A DNA stretch of 64,000 nucleotides from Kribbella solani (lineage in GTDB: Bacteria > Actinomycetota > Actinomycetes > Propionibacteriales > Kribbellaceae): the NCBI RefSeq assembly GCF_014205295.1, contig NZ_JACHNF010000001.1:4154001-4218000 (forward strand). Direction: 5' to 3'. The notes below the pieces were generated by a model. That model was not told the origin of the DNA. It ran no database searches and was given only the letters and a program-made list of their open reading frames with translations. Position numbers and translations under genes: made by a program. Shown here piece after piece: positions 1 to 10,152 of this stretch (positions are counted from its first letter, which is position 1; every line of letters starts with the position of its first letter).

Positions 1-1355
<1,355 letters not shown>

Positions 1356-1488
1356 GGTGGGGAGTTCTCTCCTTGCTGCTGAAGCCTGGAAGCGGGCGTC
1401 GCCGCATGGCACGACCGACCCGACGGAGGGCGTGCGTCCCCCATCGTACGGGTCCCGCCGCGCCAAGCCACGCCCGCAGCGTGCCTCG

Positions 1489-1652
1489 GAGGGTGTCTGA
1501 GGACTCTGCACCGTAGCGAGGAGGTGCTCGGCGCGGTAGCTCGGCGTGCGGGAGGGGAGGCCTCGATGTGGTTTCATCGTGGCCTTTCCTCCCGTGCGGC
1601 GAGGTGCCGTGCCGAGTGCCCCGCAGTAGGTGCAGGGTCCTCAGACACCCTC
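1489..1652. repeat. 164-bp near-full-length palindromic element, MITE-like
   Basis: The 348-base gap between secA and the glycosylase gene is mostly filled by this element. The terminal 24 bases at 1489–1512 and 1629–1652 are inverted copies with one mismatch. Inside them a further pair of arms of about 48 bases pairs imperfectly around a short loop near 1571–1576, so the whole element folds into one long hairpin. There is no coding capacity and I see no convincing target-site duplication. Non-autonomous transposon (MITE), REP-like repeat, or strong bidirectional terminator are the options. The rest of the gap (1356–1488 and 1653–1703) holds nothing I can name. Confidence 0.75.
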
Positions 1653-1703
1653 TTGCGATGTTGGACCCACGCTCGGGTGGGCCGGAAAGTTCCCAGCGAC
1701 GTC

Positions 1704-2915
1704 TCAGGCAGCTCGTAGGGCGTCACTCAGCGCAGGGGCCAGGTCGCCGCCGCCGGCCACCCGGACCTGGTCCAGGCCGAGCCAGCCGGCCAGCTGGACG
1801 AGCTCGGCGGCCAGCTCCTCGGCGGTCTCGGTCGGCGCCTTCGGCTCCGCGTGCGCCGACTGCACCAGCAGCACCCCGCCGGGCCGGTCCGCCTTCAGGT
1901 CGACCCGCGCCACCAGCCGGTCGCCGAGCAGGAACGGCAGTACGTAATAACCGTGCACGCGCTTCTCGGCCGGTACGTAGATCTCGATCCGGTACCGGAA
2001 GTCGAACAGCACCTCGGTGCGGGTGCGCTCGTACACCAGTGAGTCGAACGGGCTGACCAGGGCCCGCGCGTTCACCCGGCGCGGCAGCCGCGCGTCGCGA
2101 TGCAGGTACGCCGGGCGCTTCCAGCCGTCGATCCGGACCGGCAGCAGCTCACCCTCCTCGACCAGCTCCGCGATCGCCTGGAGCGTCGGCTCGGGCGCGG
2201 TCCGGAAGTAGTCCCGCAGGCACTGTGCCGTCGCCACCCCGTGTGCCTTCGCCGCGATCGACACCAGCCCACGGTGCGCCTCGTCGAGCGACGGCGTCGG
2301 CGTGTCCACCACCGCGCGAGGCAGCACCCGCTCGGGCACGTCGTACATGCGCTCGAACTGCTGGTTCCGGCGGGCCACCGTGATCTCGCCGGCGAAGAAC
2401 AGGAACTCGAGCGCCCGCTTCACGTCCGACCAGTTCCAGCCCCAGTGGTCCTTGGACCGCTCCACGTCGTCGTCGATCTCCCGGGCGGTCAGCGGCCCCT
2501 GGGACTGGACGTCGGCGAGCACCTGCTTGACCAGGTCCGGCCGTTCCTTCGCGATCGACCGCGGGCCGCCCCAGGCCTCGGTGGTCGCGCGGGCCATCCG
2601 CCAGCGCATCAGCGGGTGGGTCTCGACCGGGATCAGCGACGCCTCGTGCGCCCAGTACTCGACCAGACGGCGCGGGGCCTTGCCCGCGGCACGGTCCAGT
2701 ACGTCGCGCGGGTACGGCCCGAGCCGGGAGTACAGCGGGAGGTACTGCGCGCGGCTCAGGACGTTCACCGAGTCGATCTGAATCAGCCCGATCCGCCCGA
2801 GCACCCGGTTCAACGCCCGCCCGTCCGGCACCCCCTTCGGCCGTGGATCCATAAAACCCTGCGCCGCCAGCCCGATCCGCCGCGCCTGAGCCCGAGTCAG
2901 CACCTCACCAGTCAT
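1704..2915 (-). CDS. AlkX/YcaQ-type winged-helix DNA glycosylase
   Basis: A 403-residue protein of the HTH_42 (winged-helix, formerly DUF1006) superfamily of DNA glycosylases that excise bulky alkylation and interstrand crosslink lesions. Residues 44–50 read LIQIDSV. The QxD catalytic-loop signature (Q46, D48) is the one found in the YcaQ/AlkX branch, whereas AlkZ proteins from antibiotic clusters carry QxQ. The C-terminal part, with [19 protein letters not shown], is also typical of the family. I chose the ATG at 2915 ([16 protein letters not shown]) because the upstream extension is Gly/Arg-rich and encoded by palindrome sequence; no clear ribosome site is seen. The gene stands alone between two palindromic elements, which suggests it was acquired or relocated. 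Substrate specificity is inferred from the motif only. Confidence 0.85.
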   Translation of the reverse strand: MTGEVLTRAQARRIGLAAQGFMDPRPKGVPDGRALNRVLGRIGLIQIDSVNVLSRAQYLPLYSRLGPYPRDVLDRAAGKAPRRLVEYWAHEASLIPVETHPLMRWRMARATTEAWGGPRSIAKERPDLVKQVLADVQSQGPLTAREIDDDVERSKDHWGWNWSDVKRALEFLFFAGEITVARRNQQFERMYDVPERVLPRAVVDTPTPSLDEAHRGLVSIAAKAHGVATAQCLRDYFRTAPEPTLQAIAELVEEGELLPVRIDGWKRPAYLHRDARLPRRVNARALVSPFDSLVYERTRTEVLFDFRYRIEIYVPAEKRVHGYYVLPFLLGDRLVARVDLKADRPGGVLLVQSAHAEPKAPTETAEELAAELVQLAGWLGLDQVRVAGGGDLAPALSDALRAA

Positions 2916-2970
2916 ACCCGCATTCTGCCGACCCCCACCGACATTCCTCCCGCCGCTCCATCCGCCCCCT

Positions 2971-3070
2971 CCGCTCCATTTTGGAGGTGAACCCCGCATC
3001 CGGTGCCTTCACTCCCCGCATGCGGGGAGTGAAGGGGGCATTTGAGAGGTTCACCTCCCAAATGGAGCGG
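2971..3070. repeat. 100-bp nested palindrome
   Basis: Outer arms 2971–2993 and 3048–3070 are inverted copies (22 of 23 match). Centred between them is a perfect 30-base palindrome with no loop, 3006–3035. It lies just upstream of the glycosylase gene, in the 429-base gap before the trypsin gene. It has no coding capacity. The nested, symmetrical architecture resembles a miniature mobile element or a cruciform-forming site. It does not share sequence with the 1489–1652 element. Confidence 0.75.
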
Positions 3071-3087
3071 AGCGGAGGCGGCGCTCC

Positions 3088-3202
3088 GGCGCGGGGCGCG
3101 GGCGCGGGAGCGCGGGGCGCGGGCGCGGGCGCGGGGCGCGGGGCGCGGGCGCGGGGCGCGGGCGCGGGGCGCGGGGCGCGGGCGCGGGGCGCGGGGCGCG
3201 GA
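3088..3202. repeat. Low-complexity GCGCGGG/GCGCGGGG tract
   Basis: About 115 bases consist almost only of G and C in irregular tandem units GCGCGGG and GCGCGGGG. Open frames through it encode only Arg/Ala/Gly/Pro repeats and are not genes. Alternating GC steps could favour Z-DNA. The tract runs directly into a G-quadruplex motif. It may be prone to replication slippage. Confidence 0.8.
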
Positions 3203-3230
3203 GGGGTGGAGGGGTGGAGGGGTGGAGGGG
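3203..3230 (+). repeat. Perfect four-tract G-quadruplex motif (GGGGTGGA repeat)
   Basis: Four runs of GGGG at 3203, 3211, 3219 and 3227 are separated by three identical TGGA loops, followed by TGGTGGG. This fits the strictest intramolecular G4 pattern. It sits 115 bases upstream of the trypsin start codon on the coding strand, so it could affect transcription of that gene or the structure of its leader. The stretch 3231–3344 between the motif and the start codon shows no obvious promoter. Confidence 0.7.
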
Positions 3231-3344
3231 TGGTGGGCATAACTCGGGAGTTACCGAAAGTGGGAGGTGCGCTACGGATGGTGTTCGGGGAGTCTGGCGG
3301 GGAGGCCGTCCGCCCGTGCGGCCCCTATCTCCCTGGAGTGAGGC

Positions 3345-4172
3345 ATGACAGCAAAGAAGCAGGTGATCCGTGCTGCCCTGGCGGCCGGTGTCCTGACCAT
3401 GGCATCCATCGGCGCGGTCGCGGTGTCCGGCTCCGCGTCGGCCGCTCAGCACTCTCAGCAATCTCAGCGCCCCGGCGGACCGGTGAACCGGATCGTCGGC
3501 GGCACCGTCGCCCACACCGCGGACGCGCCCTGGGCCGTCGCGCTGAACAACAGCGGCTCACCGTCGCCGAGCGGCCAGTGGTGCGGTTCGACGCTGGTCA
3601 AGGCGAACAAGATCGTCACCGCGGCACACTGCGCGCAGGAGGCGGCGTCCACGTACACCGCGATCCAGGGCCGCGACGTGCTGACCCAGACCGGCGGCAA
3701 GGTGTCGAAGATCAGCAGCATCTGGGTGGACCCGGAGTACGGCAAGTCGCCCGCGCACGACGTCGCGGTGATGACGCTGGCGACACCGTTCGAGGGTGTG
3801 GCCACGCTCGCACTGGAGACCGACAAGGCGGCCGACAAGGCCGGCGCGGCGTCGGTCGTGTACGGATGGGGTTCCACCGAAGGCACCGGACCGGAGGACA
3901 CGTTCCAGAAGGTGACCGTGCCGGTGCTGGGCGACGCGTACTGCCAGAAGGCGTACGCCAGCGAGGGCTACACCGCCGACGGAGAGATCTGCGCCGGCTA
4001 CGAGCAGGGCGGCAAGGACTCCTGCCAGGGTGACTCCGGCGGCCCGCTGGTGCTGAACGGCCGTCTGTTCGGCGTCGTCTCCTGGGGCGTCGGCTGCGCG
4101 GACGCCGGGAACCCGGGCGTGTACGCGCAGGTCGCCACGTACGCCGCCGAGCTCCAGCAACAGATCGGCTAG
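3345..4172 (+). CDS. Secreted trypsin-like serine protease (S1A)
   Basis: A 275-residue secreted endopeptidase. Residues 1–34 form a Sec signal peptide ending ASA, followed by a short Gln/Ser-rich propeptide. The canonical activation site is at I50 (IVGG). The catalytic triad is H95 (TAAHC), D139 (HDVAV) and S231 (GDSGGP). D226 in KDSCQGDSGG corresponds to trypsin Asp189, predicting cleavage after Lys or Arg. Six cysteines match conserved disulfide positions. The ATG at 3345 follows TGGAGTGAGGC. The gene is monocistronic, followed by a strong hairpin, and is an insertion relative to the secA–hpf order of relatives. Length and motifs are complete, so it should be active once its propeptide is removed. 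Confidence 0.95.
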   Translation: MTAKKQVIRAALAAGVLTMASIGAVAVSGSASAAQHSQQSQRPGGPVNRIVGGTVAHTADAPWAVALNNSGSPSPSGQWCGSTLVKANKIVTAAHCAQEAASTYTAIQGRDVLTQTGGKVSKISSIWVDPEYGKSPAHDVAVMTLATPFEGVATLALETDKAADKAGAASVVYGWGSTEGTGPEDTFQKVTVPVLGDAYCQKAYASEGYTADGEICAGYEQGGKDSCQGDSGGPLVLNGRLFGVVSWGVGCADAGNPGVYAQVATYAAELQQQIG

Positions 4173-4190
4173 GTCCGCGCCTGGTGTGGC

Positions 4191-4221
4191 GAAGGGGCCG
4201 GGCGAGCTGCCCGGCCCCTTC
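4191..4221. terminator. Bidirectional hairpin terminator between trypsin and hpf
   Basis: A perfect 13-bp stem (4191–4203 with 4209–4221) surrounds a five-base loop, and lies between two convergent genes. It can serve both the trypsin gene and hpf. No long T-tract follows, which is usual for high-GC actinobacteria. Confidence 0.8.
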
Positions 4222-4241
4222 GTCGTGCTCCTCCCGAGGTA

Positions 4242-4877
4242 CTAGACGGCCAGCCGGATCACGCCGTAGTCGTAACCGCGACGGCGGTACACCACGCTCG
4301 GCTGGTTCTCGTCGGCGTCGACGAACAGGTAGAAGTCGTGCCCGACCAGCTCCAGCTCGTAGAGCGCCTGGTCAAGGGTCATCGGCTTGGCGGTGTGGGT
4401 CTTCTCGCGCATCACCAGCGGACCGTCGCCGGTGACCGTGAGCGATCCGTACTTGTGTGTCGCCACCTCGTCCTCGGCGACTGGTTCCTCCACTACCGGT
4501 GCGGTGCCGTTGAGCGGCTGCTTGGCGTTCAGGTGCCGTAGGCCTTCCGGCGTCCGCCCACCGTGTACGCGCCGCCGGTCGGCCGCCTTGCGGACCTGGG
4601 ACCGGAGCCGGTCCAGGCAGACGTCGAACGCCGCCTGCTTGGTCTCCCCGCACGCCTCCGCGCGGACCACCGGACCCTTGGTGTACATGGTGAGCTCGAC
4701 GCGCATCGCCCGATCGTGCTGTCGCGGGTTCTTTTCCTGGCTGACTTCCACCTCGCACCGCAGTACCCGGTGATCGACCTTCTCGATCCGCTCGAGTTTT
4801 TCCTCGACGTACTGCCGGAAGCGGTCACTGACCTCGCAGTGATGACCCTTGACAACGACGTCCACGGAAACCTCCAT
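4242..4877 (-). CDS. hpf: Long-form ribosome hibernation promoting factor
   Basis: A 211-residue protein that dimerises 70S ribosomes into inactive 100S particles in stationary phase or stress. The N-terminal S30AE domain covers about residues 1–100 (VDVVVKGHHCEVSDRF). A charged linker follows, and then the C-terminal dimerisation domain, recognisable by KPMTLDQALYELELVGHDFY and the terminal VVYRRRGYDYGVIRL. I chose the ATG at 4877 (MEVSVDVVVKG) over a 28-codon upstream extension because the family starts there. It lies between comF and secA as in mycobacteria and was probably inherited with the mtrAB neighbourhood. Being the long form, it should not need a separate RMF protein. Confidence 0.93.
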   Translation of the reverse strand: MEVSVDVVVKGHHCEVSDRFRQYVEEKLERIEKVDHRVLRCEVEVSQEKNPRQHDRAMRVELTMYTKGPVVRAEACGETKQAAFDVCLDRLRSQVRKAADRRRVHGGRTPEGLRHLNAKQPLNGTAPVVEEPVAEDEVATHKYGSLTVTGDGPLVMREKTHTAKPMTLDQALYELELVGHDFYLFVDADENQPSVVYRRRGYDYGVIRLAV

Positions 4878-5081
4878 CGATCGGCGACTTCTTTTACCTG
4901 TCCGGACCCCCGTGCTGATGGTGACGGTGCCCGAAACCAGAACACCCGCTGTCGAACCCATCGGACCCCGTGGCGAGGAATCCGGCTGATCCGGTCCTCC
5001 ACCACTCCACTGCCCGACAAGCCCTAGCGGGTGTCATAGGCCAACGCTAGTCGGCTTCGGCGAAAACCGGTAGGGAAGTTC

Positions 5082-5756
5082 TCATGAACCAGACGCCCGG
5101 CGGCGCGCGGTCGCGGCCAGGACGGCACAGCCGAGGACCCGGATCCCGCCCGATTCCAAGGCCCGGCCCGCTTCGCTGAGCGTGGAACCGGTGGTGATCA
5201 CGTCGTCGACCAGCAGGACCGGCTGATCGATCAGCGTTTCAGCCCAGCGCGAACGCAGCCCGAACACCCCTTCCAGGTTGGCGGCCCGGGCCGCCGCGGA
5301 CAGCCCGGCCTGGTCCTCGGGCCGCCGGATCACCCGGAGCGCGTCGGCCGCGCGTACGTCGAATCCCTGTCTGCGCAGGGATCTGACCGCGACGGCGGTC
5401 AGCCGGCGGAGCGGGTCGTGGCCGCGCTGCCGAACAGTTGCCCGAGGCGACGGCACCGGACACAGCCACCCGGCGCGCCGGTCCCCCAGCGCCGCTCGAA
5501 CCGCGGTCGCCAGTAGTTGCCCGAGCGGTCGAGCCAGCCCGTACCGCGCATGCTCTTTGTGGGCGATGATCACGCCCCGGAGCTCATCACCGTACGCCCC
5601 GGCGGCTGTCGGTGGCGCGAGTCCGGCCGGCCGCGGGTCGGGCCATGCACGGAACGGAGTCGCCGTGGCCAGTAGCCGACGGCAACCAGCACAGAGAGTC
5701 ACCCCCGGGCGTTCGCAGCCGGCGCAGCGGCCACCCAGGAGGAGATCCACGAACAC
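5082..5756 (-). CDS. comF: ComF family phosphoribosyltransferase-like protein
   Basis: A protein of about 224 residues with an N-terminal zinc-finger-like pair CAGC…CAGC followed by a type I phosphoribosyltransferase fold. The PRPP loop is VLLVDDVITTGSTLSEAG. In naturally competent bacteria ComF helps handle imported single-stranded DNA; in actinobacteria the role is not established. Three in-frame starts exist (TTG 5807, GTG 5771, GTG 5756), none with a good ribosome site. I prefer 5756 because the family typically begins shortly before the first CxxC. It follows lpqB on the same strand with a gap of over 100 bases, matching the mycobacterial order. Confidence 0.85.
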   Translation of the reverse strand: MFVDLLLGGRCAGCERPGVTLCAGCRRLLATATPFRAWPDPRPAGLAPPTAAGAYGDELRGVIIAHKEHARYGLARPLGQLLATAVRAALGDRRAGWLCPVPSPRATVRQRGHDPLRRLTAVAVRSLRRQGFDVRAADALRVIRRPEDQAGLSAAARAANLEGVFGLRSRWAETLIDQPVLLVDDVITTGSTLSEAGRALESGGIRVLGCAVLAATARRRASGS

Positions 5757-5885
5757 ATCCCGGGCCGGCACCGCACCACGATCGCCGAGCGCGGTGGGTC
5801 CGCACAAGCCCGCTGTCGCGAGCCTGTGGACAACCGCGCGGCGGTCCCGGTCACACCGCTGGACGCGCTGCCGGAGTCCCGATCG

Positions 5886-7649
5886 TCAGCCGGGGTACGT
5901 CGGCGTGATCGCGGCGCTGCCGTCCGAGTCCATGCTGACCCAGAGCAGGTCCTTGCTGAGCCAGTGGATCTGGCCGGTGTCGTCCTGGATCACCGGCAGG
6001 GTGTCCTTGTTCGGGTTCGAGGCGACGTGCTCCGGGCGGAAGTCCGGGCTCGAGCCGGGCAACAGCTGCAGGCTGGAACCGTCCGTGTTCACCAGCCAGG
6101 CCTGGCGGGCCGAGTTGCTGACCTTGCTGCTCGCTCCGATCACCAGGATGCCCTGCTTGTTCCAGGCGGCGTCACTGATGCTGGTGAGCGCCAGCTGGAG
6201 CGGCCGGAACTCGGTCAGCAGCAGCTGCTTACCGCCGTCCTTGGTCTGCACCGTGGCAGTCTGTACGTAGTTCTGGCCGGTGCTCCGCGAGTGCATCACC
6301 AGCAGCGCGCGGACACCGTCCGGCGCGATCCGGAACGACACCGGGGTGTCCCCACCGAAGTCCACGGTCACCGGAGTGAGCTTGCCGTCGTGTTCGCGGA
6401 CCTGCAGCCGCGGATGCTCGCCGTTCGCGCGGTCCAGGATCCACAGGTTGTCCTGGTTGTCGAAGCTCGGGGTCAGCGTGTCTCCGTCGACCTTCACCGA
6501 GACCGCGTCCTTGTTCTTGTCGGACGTGTCCAGTGCCGCGTACAGGACCTGCTTCTTGTCGCTGGTCACGATCGCGCCGGCGTCACCGCGCAGCGTGACG
6601 GCGAACGACTCGGCCTGGTGCGCCCACAGCGGTCCGCCGTTCAGCGGCTGGGAGGCGATGTCCGACGCTCCGTCCAGACCGACGATCCGCTGCACCCGCC
6701 GCTCCCGTAGACCGAACAGCTTGGTCAGCGCCGCCCCTGGTACCTGTGGGTCGAACTGGGTGAAGCTGGTGAACGGCAGCACGTCCGGGTCGTCCGGTAG
6801 CAGCGGCGCGCCGCCGACGGTGATCTTGGCGCGCACATTGATCTGGTTGAGCGTCCAGACGATCTGAGCGGCCAGTAACCGCCGGTCCTGGTCCCTGAGC
6901 CCGCTGGCGGCGTCGTTCAGCGCCACGGTTGCCACACCGAACTCGGTGGGCACCGACACCTGCACCTCGGTGCCAGGCGGCGCCAGCGAGACCACGCCAT
7001 TGCCCAGCCGGCCGGTCGGGCCCTTCAGCAGTTCCTGGACCAGCTGGGTGGCCGCCTGACCTTGCGAGAGGTTTACCGGCAGGTAGACCGGGTCCGGCAC
7101 CAGCATGTCCCTGGTCGGGTTGAAGAAGTACAGGTCACGCGGAGCGAGCTTCAGGTCGACCTGGTTGCTGCCCAGGTACGCTCCCGGCGGCACCGAGTCC
7201 ACGCGGAACTGGTTCTCCACCTTCTTCAGCTTGAAGAACAGGTCGGCGCGGGCGTTCGCGGGCGCCGGTATCCACTCGCCGCGCGGACCGATCGTGGCGA
7301 TCTTGCGGGCGGTCAGCTGAATCCCGTCGCCCTTCCGGGTGAGCGAGTCGGGAGTCTGGTCGTACACGATCGTCTGTGCTTCCGGCTGCCACTTCGCGGC
7401 GGCGTCCGAGGTCATGTACTGGCGGGCCACGTCGTACGCCTGGGAGTCGGACATGGCCTCCAGGAAGCCGCTGACCAGGGAGAGCTCGTCCACGTTCGGC
7501 CGGGGTGGTTTCGCCTCCACCCCGACGCCACCCAGGTCCGGCGCGATGCCCTGCCGGTCGCCACTGCGGATGGTGCCCTGCGTCGGCACCGTCGCGCAGC
7601 CACCGAGCAGGAGTGCGGCCAGGAGCACCAGGACCAGACTGCGCTTCAC
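5886..7649 (-). CDS. lpqB: Lipoprotein LpqB, partner of the MtrAB two-component system
   Basis: A 587-residue extracytoplasmic lipoprotein. The signal peptide ends in lipobox LLGGC, so C18 would be lipidated. A GerMN-type domain lies near residues 190–320 (AATQLVQELLKGPTG). A predicted beta-propeller with repeated tryptophan/aspartate segments fills the C-terminal half. In mycobacteria and streptomycetes LpqB binds the sensor domain of MtrB and modulates its kinase activity. The start overlaps the mtrB stop by four bases (ATGA), so the two are translationally coupled. It is the last gene of the mtrA–mtrB–lpqB operon. Confidence 0.95.
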   Translation of the reverse strand: MKRSLVLVLLAALLLGGCATVPTQGTIRSGDRQGIAPDLGGVGVEAKPPRPNVDELSLVSGFLEAMSDSQAYDVARQYMTSDAAAKWQPEAQTIVYDQTPDSLTRKGDGIQLTARKIATIGPRGEWIPAPANARADLFFKLKKVENQFRVDSVPPGAYLGSNQVDLKLAPRDLYFFNPTRDMLVPDPVYLPVNLSQGQAATQLVQELLKGPTGRLGNGVVSLAPPGTEVQVSVPTEFGVATVALNDAASGLRDQDRRLLAAQIVWTLNQINVRAKITVGGAPLLPDDPDVLPFTSFTQFDPQVPGAALTKLFGLRERRVQRIVGLDGASDIASQPLNGGPLWAHQAESFAVTLRGDAGAIVTSDKKQVLYAALDTSDKNKDAVSVKVDGDTLTPSFDNQDNLWILDRANGEHPRLQVREHDGKLTPVTVDFGGDTPVSFRIAPDGVRALLVMHSRSTGQNYVQTATVQTKDGGKQLLLTEFRPLQLALTSISDAAWNKQGILVIGASSKVSNSARQAWLVNTDGSSLQLLPGSSPDFRPEHVASNPNKDTLPVIQDDTGQIHWLSKDLLWVSMDSDGSAAITPTYPG

Positions 7650-9394
7650 CGGTCCGTACCGCCGTTCAGCTTCTGGTACGGCGCGCCGACGTCGACCAGC
7701 TCGGTGACGACCCGGGTGGCGTCGGCCGGGCGCGGCGGCAGCGGTGATCCGGTCAGTGCGACGTCCGGACGGCGCGGCAGCGTCAACCGGAAGTACGCGC
7801 CGTCGCCCGGGGAGCCCCAGGCGTCCAGCCGGCCGCCGTGCAGCCTGGCGTCCTCCAGCGCGATGGACAGGCCGAGTCCGGTGCCGCCAGTGGTCCGGGC
7901 CCGGGCCGGATCGGCCCGCCAGAACCGGCTGAACACCATTTCGGCCTCCTCCGGCCGGAAGCCGACCCCGTGGTCGCGGACCGCGACCGCGGCGGCATCG
8001 TCGTCGTACGCCGTGCTGATCCGGATCGGCAGCCCCTCACTGTGCTCGATGGCGTTGCCGATCAGGTTCCGCAGGATGCGCTCGATCCGGCGGGAGTCCA
8101 CCTTGGCCCGGCACGGTGCCGGCATGTCCAGCTCGACCGGACAGCCCTTCCGCTCCAGCAGCGTCTCGTGGTTCTCCAGCACCCTGGTGACGATGTCCCG
8201 CAGGTCGACGTCCTCCAGGTCGAGCGCGGCGGCACCGGCGTCGAACCTGCTGATCTCCAGCAGGTCGGCCAGCAGCTCCTCGAACCGGTTGAGCTCGTTC
8301 TGCAACAGCTCGACCGAACGACGGCTGATCGGGTCGAACTGGTCGCGGCTCTCATGCAGCAGGTCGGCAGCCATCCGGACCGTCGTCAGCGGCGTACGCA
8401 GCTCATGTGAGACGTCCGAAACGAACCGGCGCTGCAGCCGGGACAACTCCTCCAGCCGGCGGATCTGGCGTTGCAGGTTGGACGCCATCTTGTTGAACGA
8501 CACCGCCAGCCGGGCCAGGTCGTCCGTACCGCGGACCTGCATCCGCTCCTCGAGCTTGCCGGCCGCCAGCCGCTCGGCGATCCGCCGGGCCATCCGGACC
8601 GGCGTCACGACCTGCCGGGTGACCAGCCAGGCCACTGCGCCGAGCAGGACGATCAGCAACAGCCCTGCGGTCACCAGCGCGCGCTGGACCACGTCAAGCG
8701 TCTCCTGCTGCCCGGTGAGCGGGAACAGGAAGTAGATGGCGTAGCGGTCACCGGTGGAGTTGATCCGGATCTGTGAACCGATCACCAGCCCCGGGACGCT
8801 GGGCGCTTCCCGGTAGTTGATCTTGGTGTACGTGTCGTACAGCTTGGAGCCGTCACTCATCACCGAGGACGTCAGCGCCTGCGGAATGGAGTCGCTGTCG
8901 ACCAGTCCGGTGTAGCGGATCGCGTTGGACGCCGCCTGGTCGGTCGGAACCAGCAGCACGTCGTACAGCCCCGGGCGGTTCGTACCGAGCACCAGCTCGG
9001 ACAGCTGCTGGTTGATCGTGCTGCGGTCCGCCGCGTCGATCGTGCTGCTCAACTGCGCCAGCTGCGCGCGTACCTCGGCCTGTGCGCTGGTACGCCGGGA
9101 CTCCAGGACACCGTCGGTGACCTGGCTCATCATCACCCAGCCGACCAGGATCAGGACCAGTGTCGACATCAGCAGGGTGCCGGTGACGATCCGCGCCTGG
9201 ATGGACCGGCGCCAGTGGTCCGGCCAGTGCTTGGGGTGCGTCCGCCACAGTGGCTTCGGCTGGGCAGCCCAGTCCGCCGCGGCGGCGGTCAGCTCCAGTT
9301 CCGTCCCGCGGGACTCGGCCACCTCCTGCTCGGGCGGTGCCGTCGGCCGCGCCGGCCCACCGGCCTGGCCGATGGGCTGGTCACCCGGCACCAC
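7646..9394 (-). CDS. mtrB: MtrB sensor histidine kinase
   Basis: A 582-residue membrane kinase controlling cell-wall metabolism and division together with MtrA. Helices at about residues 69–91 and 240–259 flank an extracellular sensor loop. A HAMP segment follows, then HisKA with the phospho-acceptor H330 (SHELRTP). The ATPase domain has the N box at N443/N447 (NLIGNAIEH), DHGVGF, and GGTGLGLSI. The GTG at 9394 is the only usual start between the mtrA stop and the first helix. It leaves an N-terminal cytoplasmic extension of about 65 residues rich in Pro, Ala and Glu. It lies 59 bases after mtrA and overlaps lpqB by four bases. Confidence 0.96.
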   Translation of the reverse strand: MVPGDQPIGQAGGPARPTAPPEQEVAESRGTELELTAAAADWAAQPKPLWRTHPKHWPDHWRRSIQARIVTGTLLMSTLVLILVGWVMMSQVTDGVLESRRTSAQAEVRAQLAQLSSTIDAADRSTINQQLSELVLGTNRPGLYDVLLVPTDQAASNAIRYTGLVDSDSIPQALTSSVMSDGSKLYDTYTKINYREAPSVPGLVIGSQIRINSTGDRYAIYFLFPLTGQQETLDVVQRALVTAGLLLIVLLGAVAWLVTRQVVTPVRMARRIAERLAAGKLEERMQVRGTDDLARLAVSFNKMASNLQRQIRRLEELSRLQRRFVSDVSHELRTPLTTVRMAADLLHESRDQFDPISRRSVELLQNELNRFEELLADLLEISRFDAGAAALDLEDVDLRDIVTRVLENHETLLERKGCPVELDMPAPCRAKVDSRRIERILRNLIGNAIEHSEGLPIRISTAYDDDAAAVAVRDHGVGFRPEEAEMVFSRFWRADPARARTTGGTGLGLSIALEDARLHGGRLDAWGSPGDGAYFRLTLPRRPDVALTGSPLPPRPADATRVVTELVDVGAPYQKLNGGTDR

Positions 9395-9453
9395 GACGGC
9401 GTCGTCGGCGGTGCCGGTGGCAGCCTGCGACTCTTGGCCGCGTCCGTACTCGA

Positions 9454-10152
9454 TCAGTCCGCACCAGCCTTGTATCCGACACCACGGACGGTCACGACGA
9501 TCTCCGGGTGCTCAGGGTCCTTCTCGATCTTGGAGCGCAGCCGCTGGACGTGCACGTTCACCAGCCGGGTGTCGGCCGCGTGCCGGTAACCCCAGACCTG
9601 CTCCAGCAGCACCTCGCGGGTGAACACCTGCCAGGGCTTCGACGCCAGGCAGACCAGCAGGTCGAACTCCAGCGGCGTCAGCTGGATCGTCTCGCCGGCC
9701 CGCTTCACCGAGTGGCCGGCCACGTCGATGGTCAGGTCGCCGATGGTCAGCGACTCCGGACCGGGCTCGTCCATCCGCCGCAGCCGGGCCCTGATCCGGG
9801 CCACCAGCTCCTTCGGCTTGAACGGCTTCACCACGTAGTCGTCGGCACCCGACTCCAGCCCGAGCACCACGTCCACCGTGTCGCTCTTGGCGGTCAGCAT
9901 CACGATCGGTACTCCGGACTCGGCCCGGATCGCCCGGCAGACGTCGATCCCGTCCATCCCGGGCAGCATCAGGTCGAGCAGCAGCAGATCGGGCTTGAAC
10001 TCCCGGAACGCCGGTACCGCTTTGTCACCGGTCGCGCACAGATAGGTGTCGTACCCCTCGTTGCGCAGCACGATGCTGAGCATCTCCGACAACGCGGTGT
10101 CGTCGTCGACGATGAGAATGCGGCCCCGCATCGTCCGGTTACCGTCTGCCAC
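9454..10152 (-). CDS. mtrA: MtrA response regulator
   Basis: A 232-residue OmpR/PhoB-type regulator. In the receiver domain the acidic pocket D16/D17, the phospho-acceptor D60 (LLLLDLMLPG), T87 and K109 are all present. The winged-helix domain begins near residue 135 and ends with VTVRGVGYKAG. MtrA controls cell-wall hydrolase, replication and osmotic-response genes in actinobacteria. It uses a GTG start at 10152 preceded by AAGGAG about nine bases upstream. It is the first gene of its operon and diverges from the membrane-protein operon at 10360 across a 207-base region that must hold both promoters. Confidence 0.97.
   Translation of the reverse strand: MADGNRTMRGRILIVDDDTALSEMLSIVLRNEGYDTYLCATGDKAVPAFREFKPDLLLLDLMLPGMDGIDVCRAIRAESGVPIVMLTAKSDTVDVVLGLESGADDYVVKPFKPKELVARIRARLRRMDEPGPESLTIGDLTIDVAGHSVKRAGETIQLTPLEFDLLVCLASKPWQVFTREVLLEQVWGYRHAADTRLVNVHVQRLRSKIEKDPEHPEIVVTVRGVGYKAGAD

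Noticed and set aside
3088-3236. Possible CRISPR-like array
   Set aside because: The units are irregular GC-only or 8-base repeats without spacers; this is low-complexity sequence and a G4 tract.
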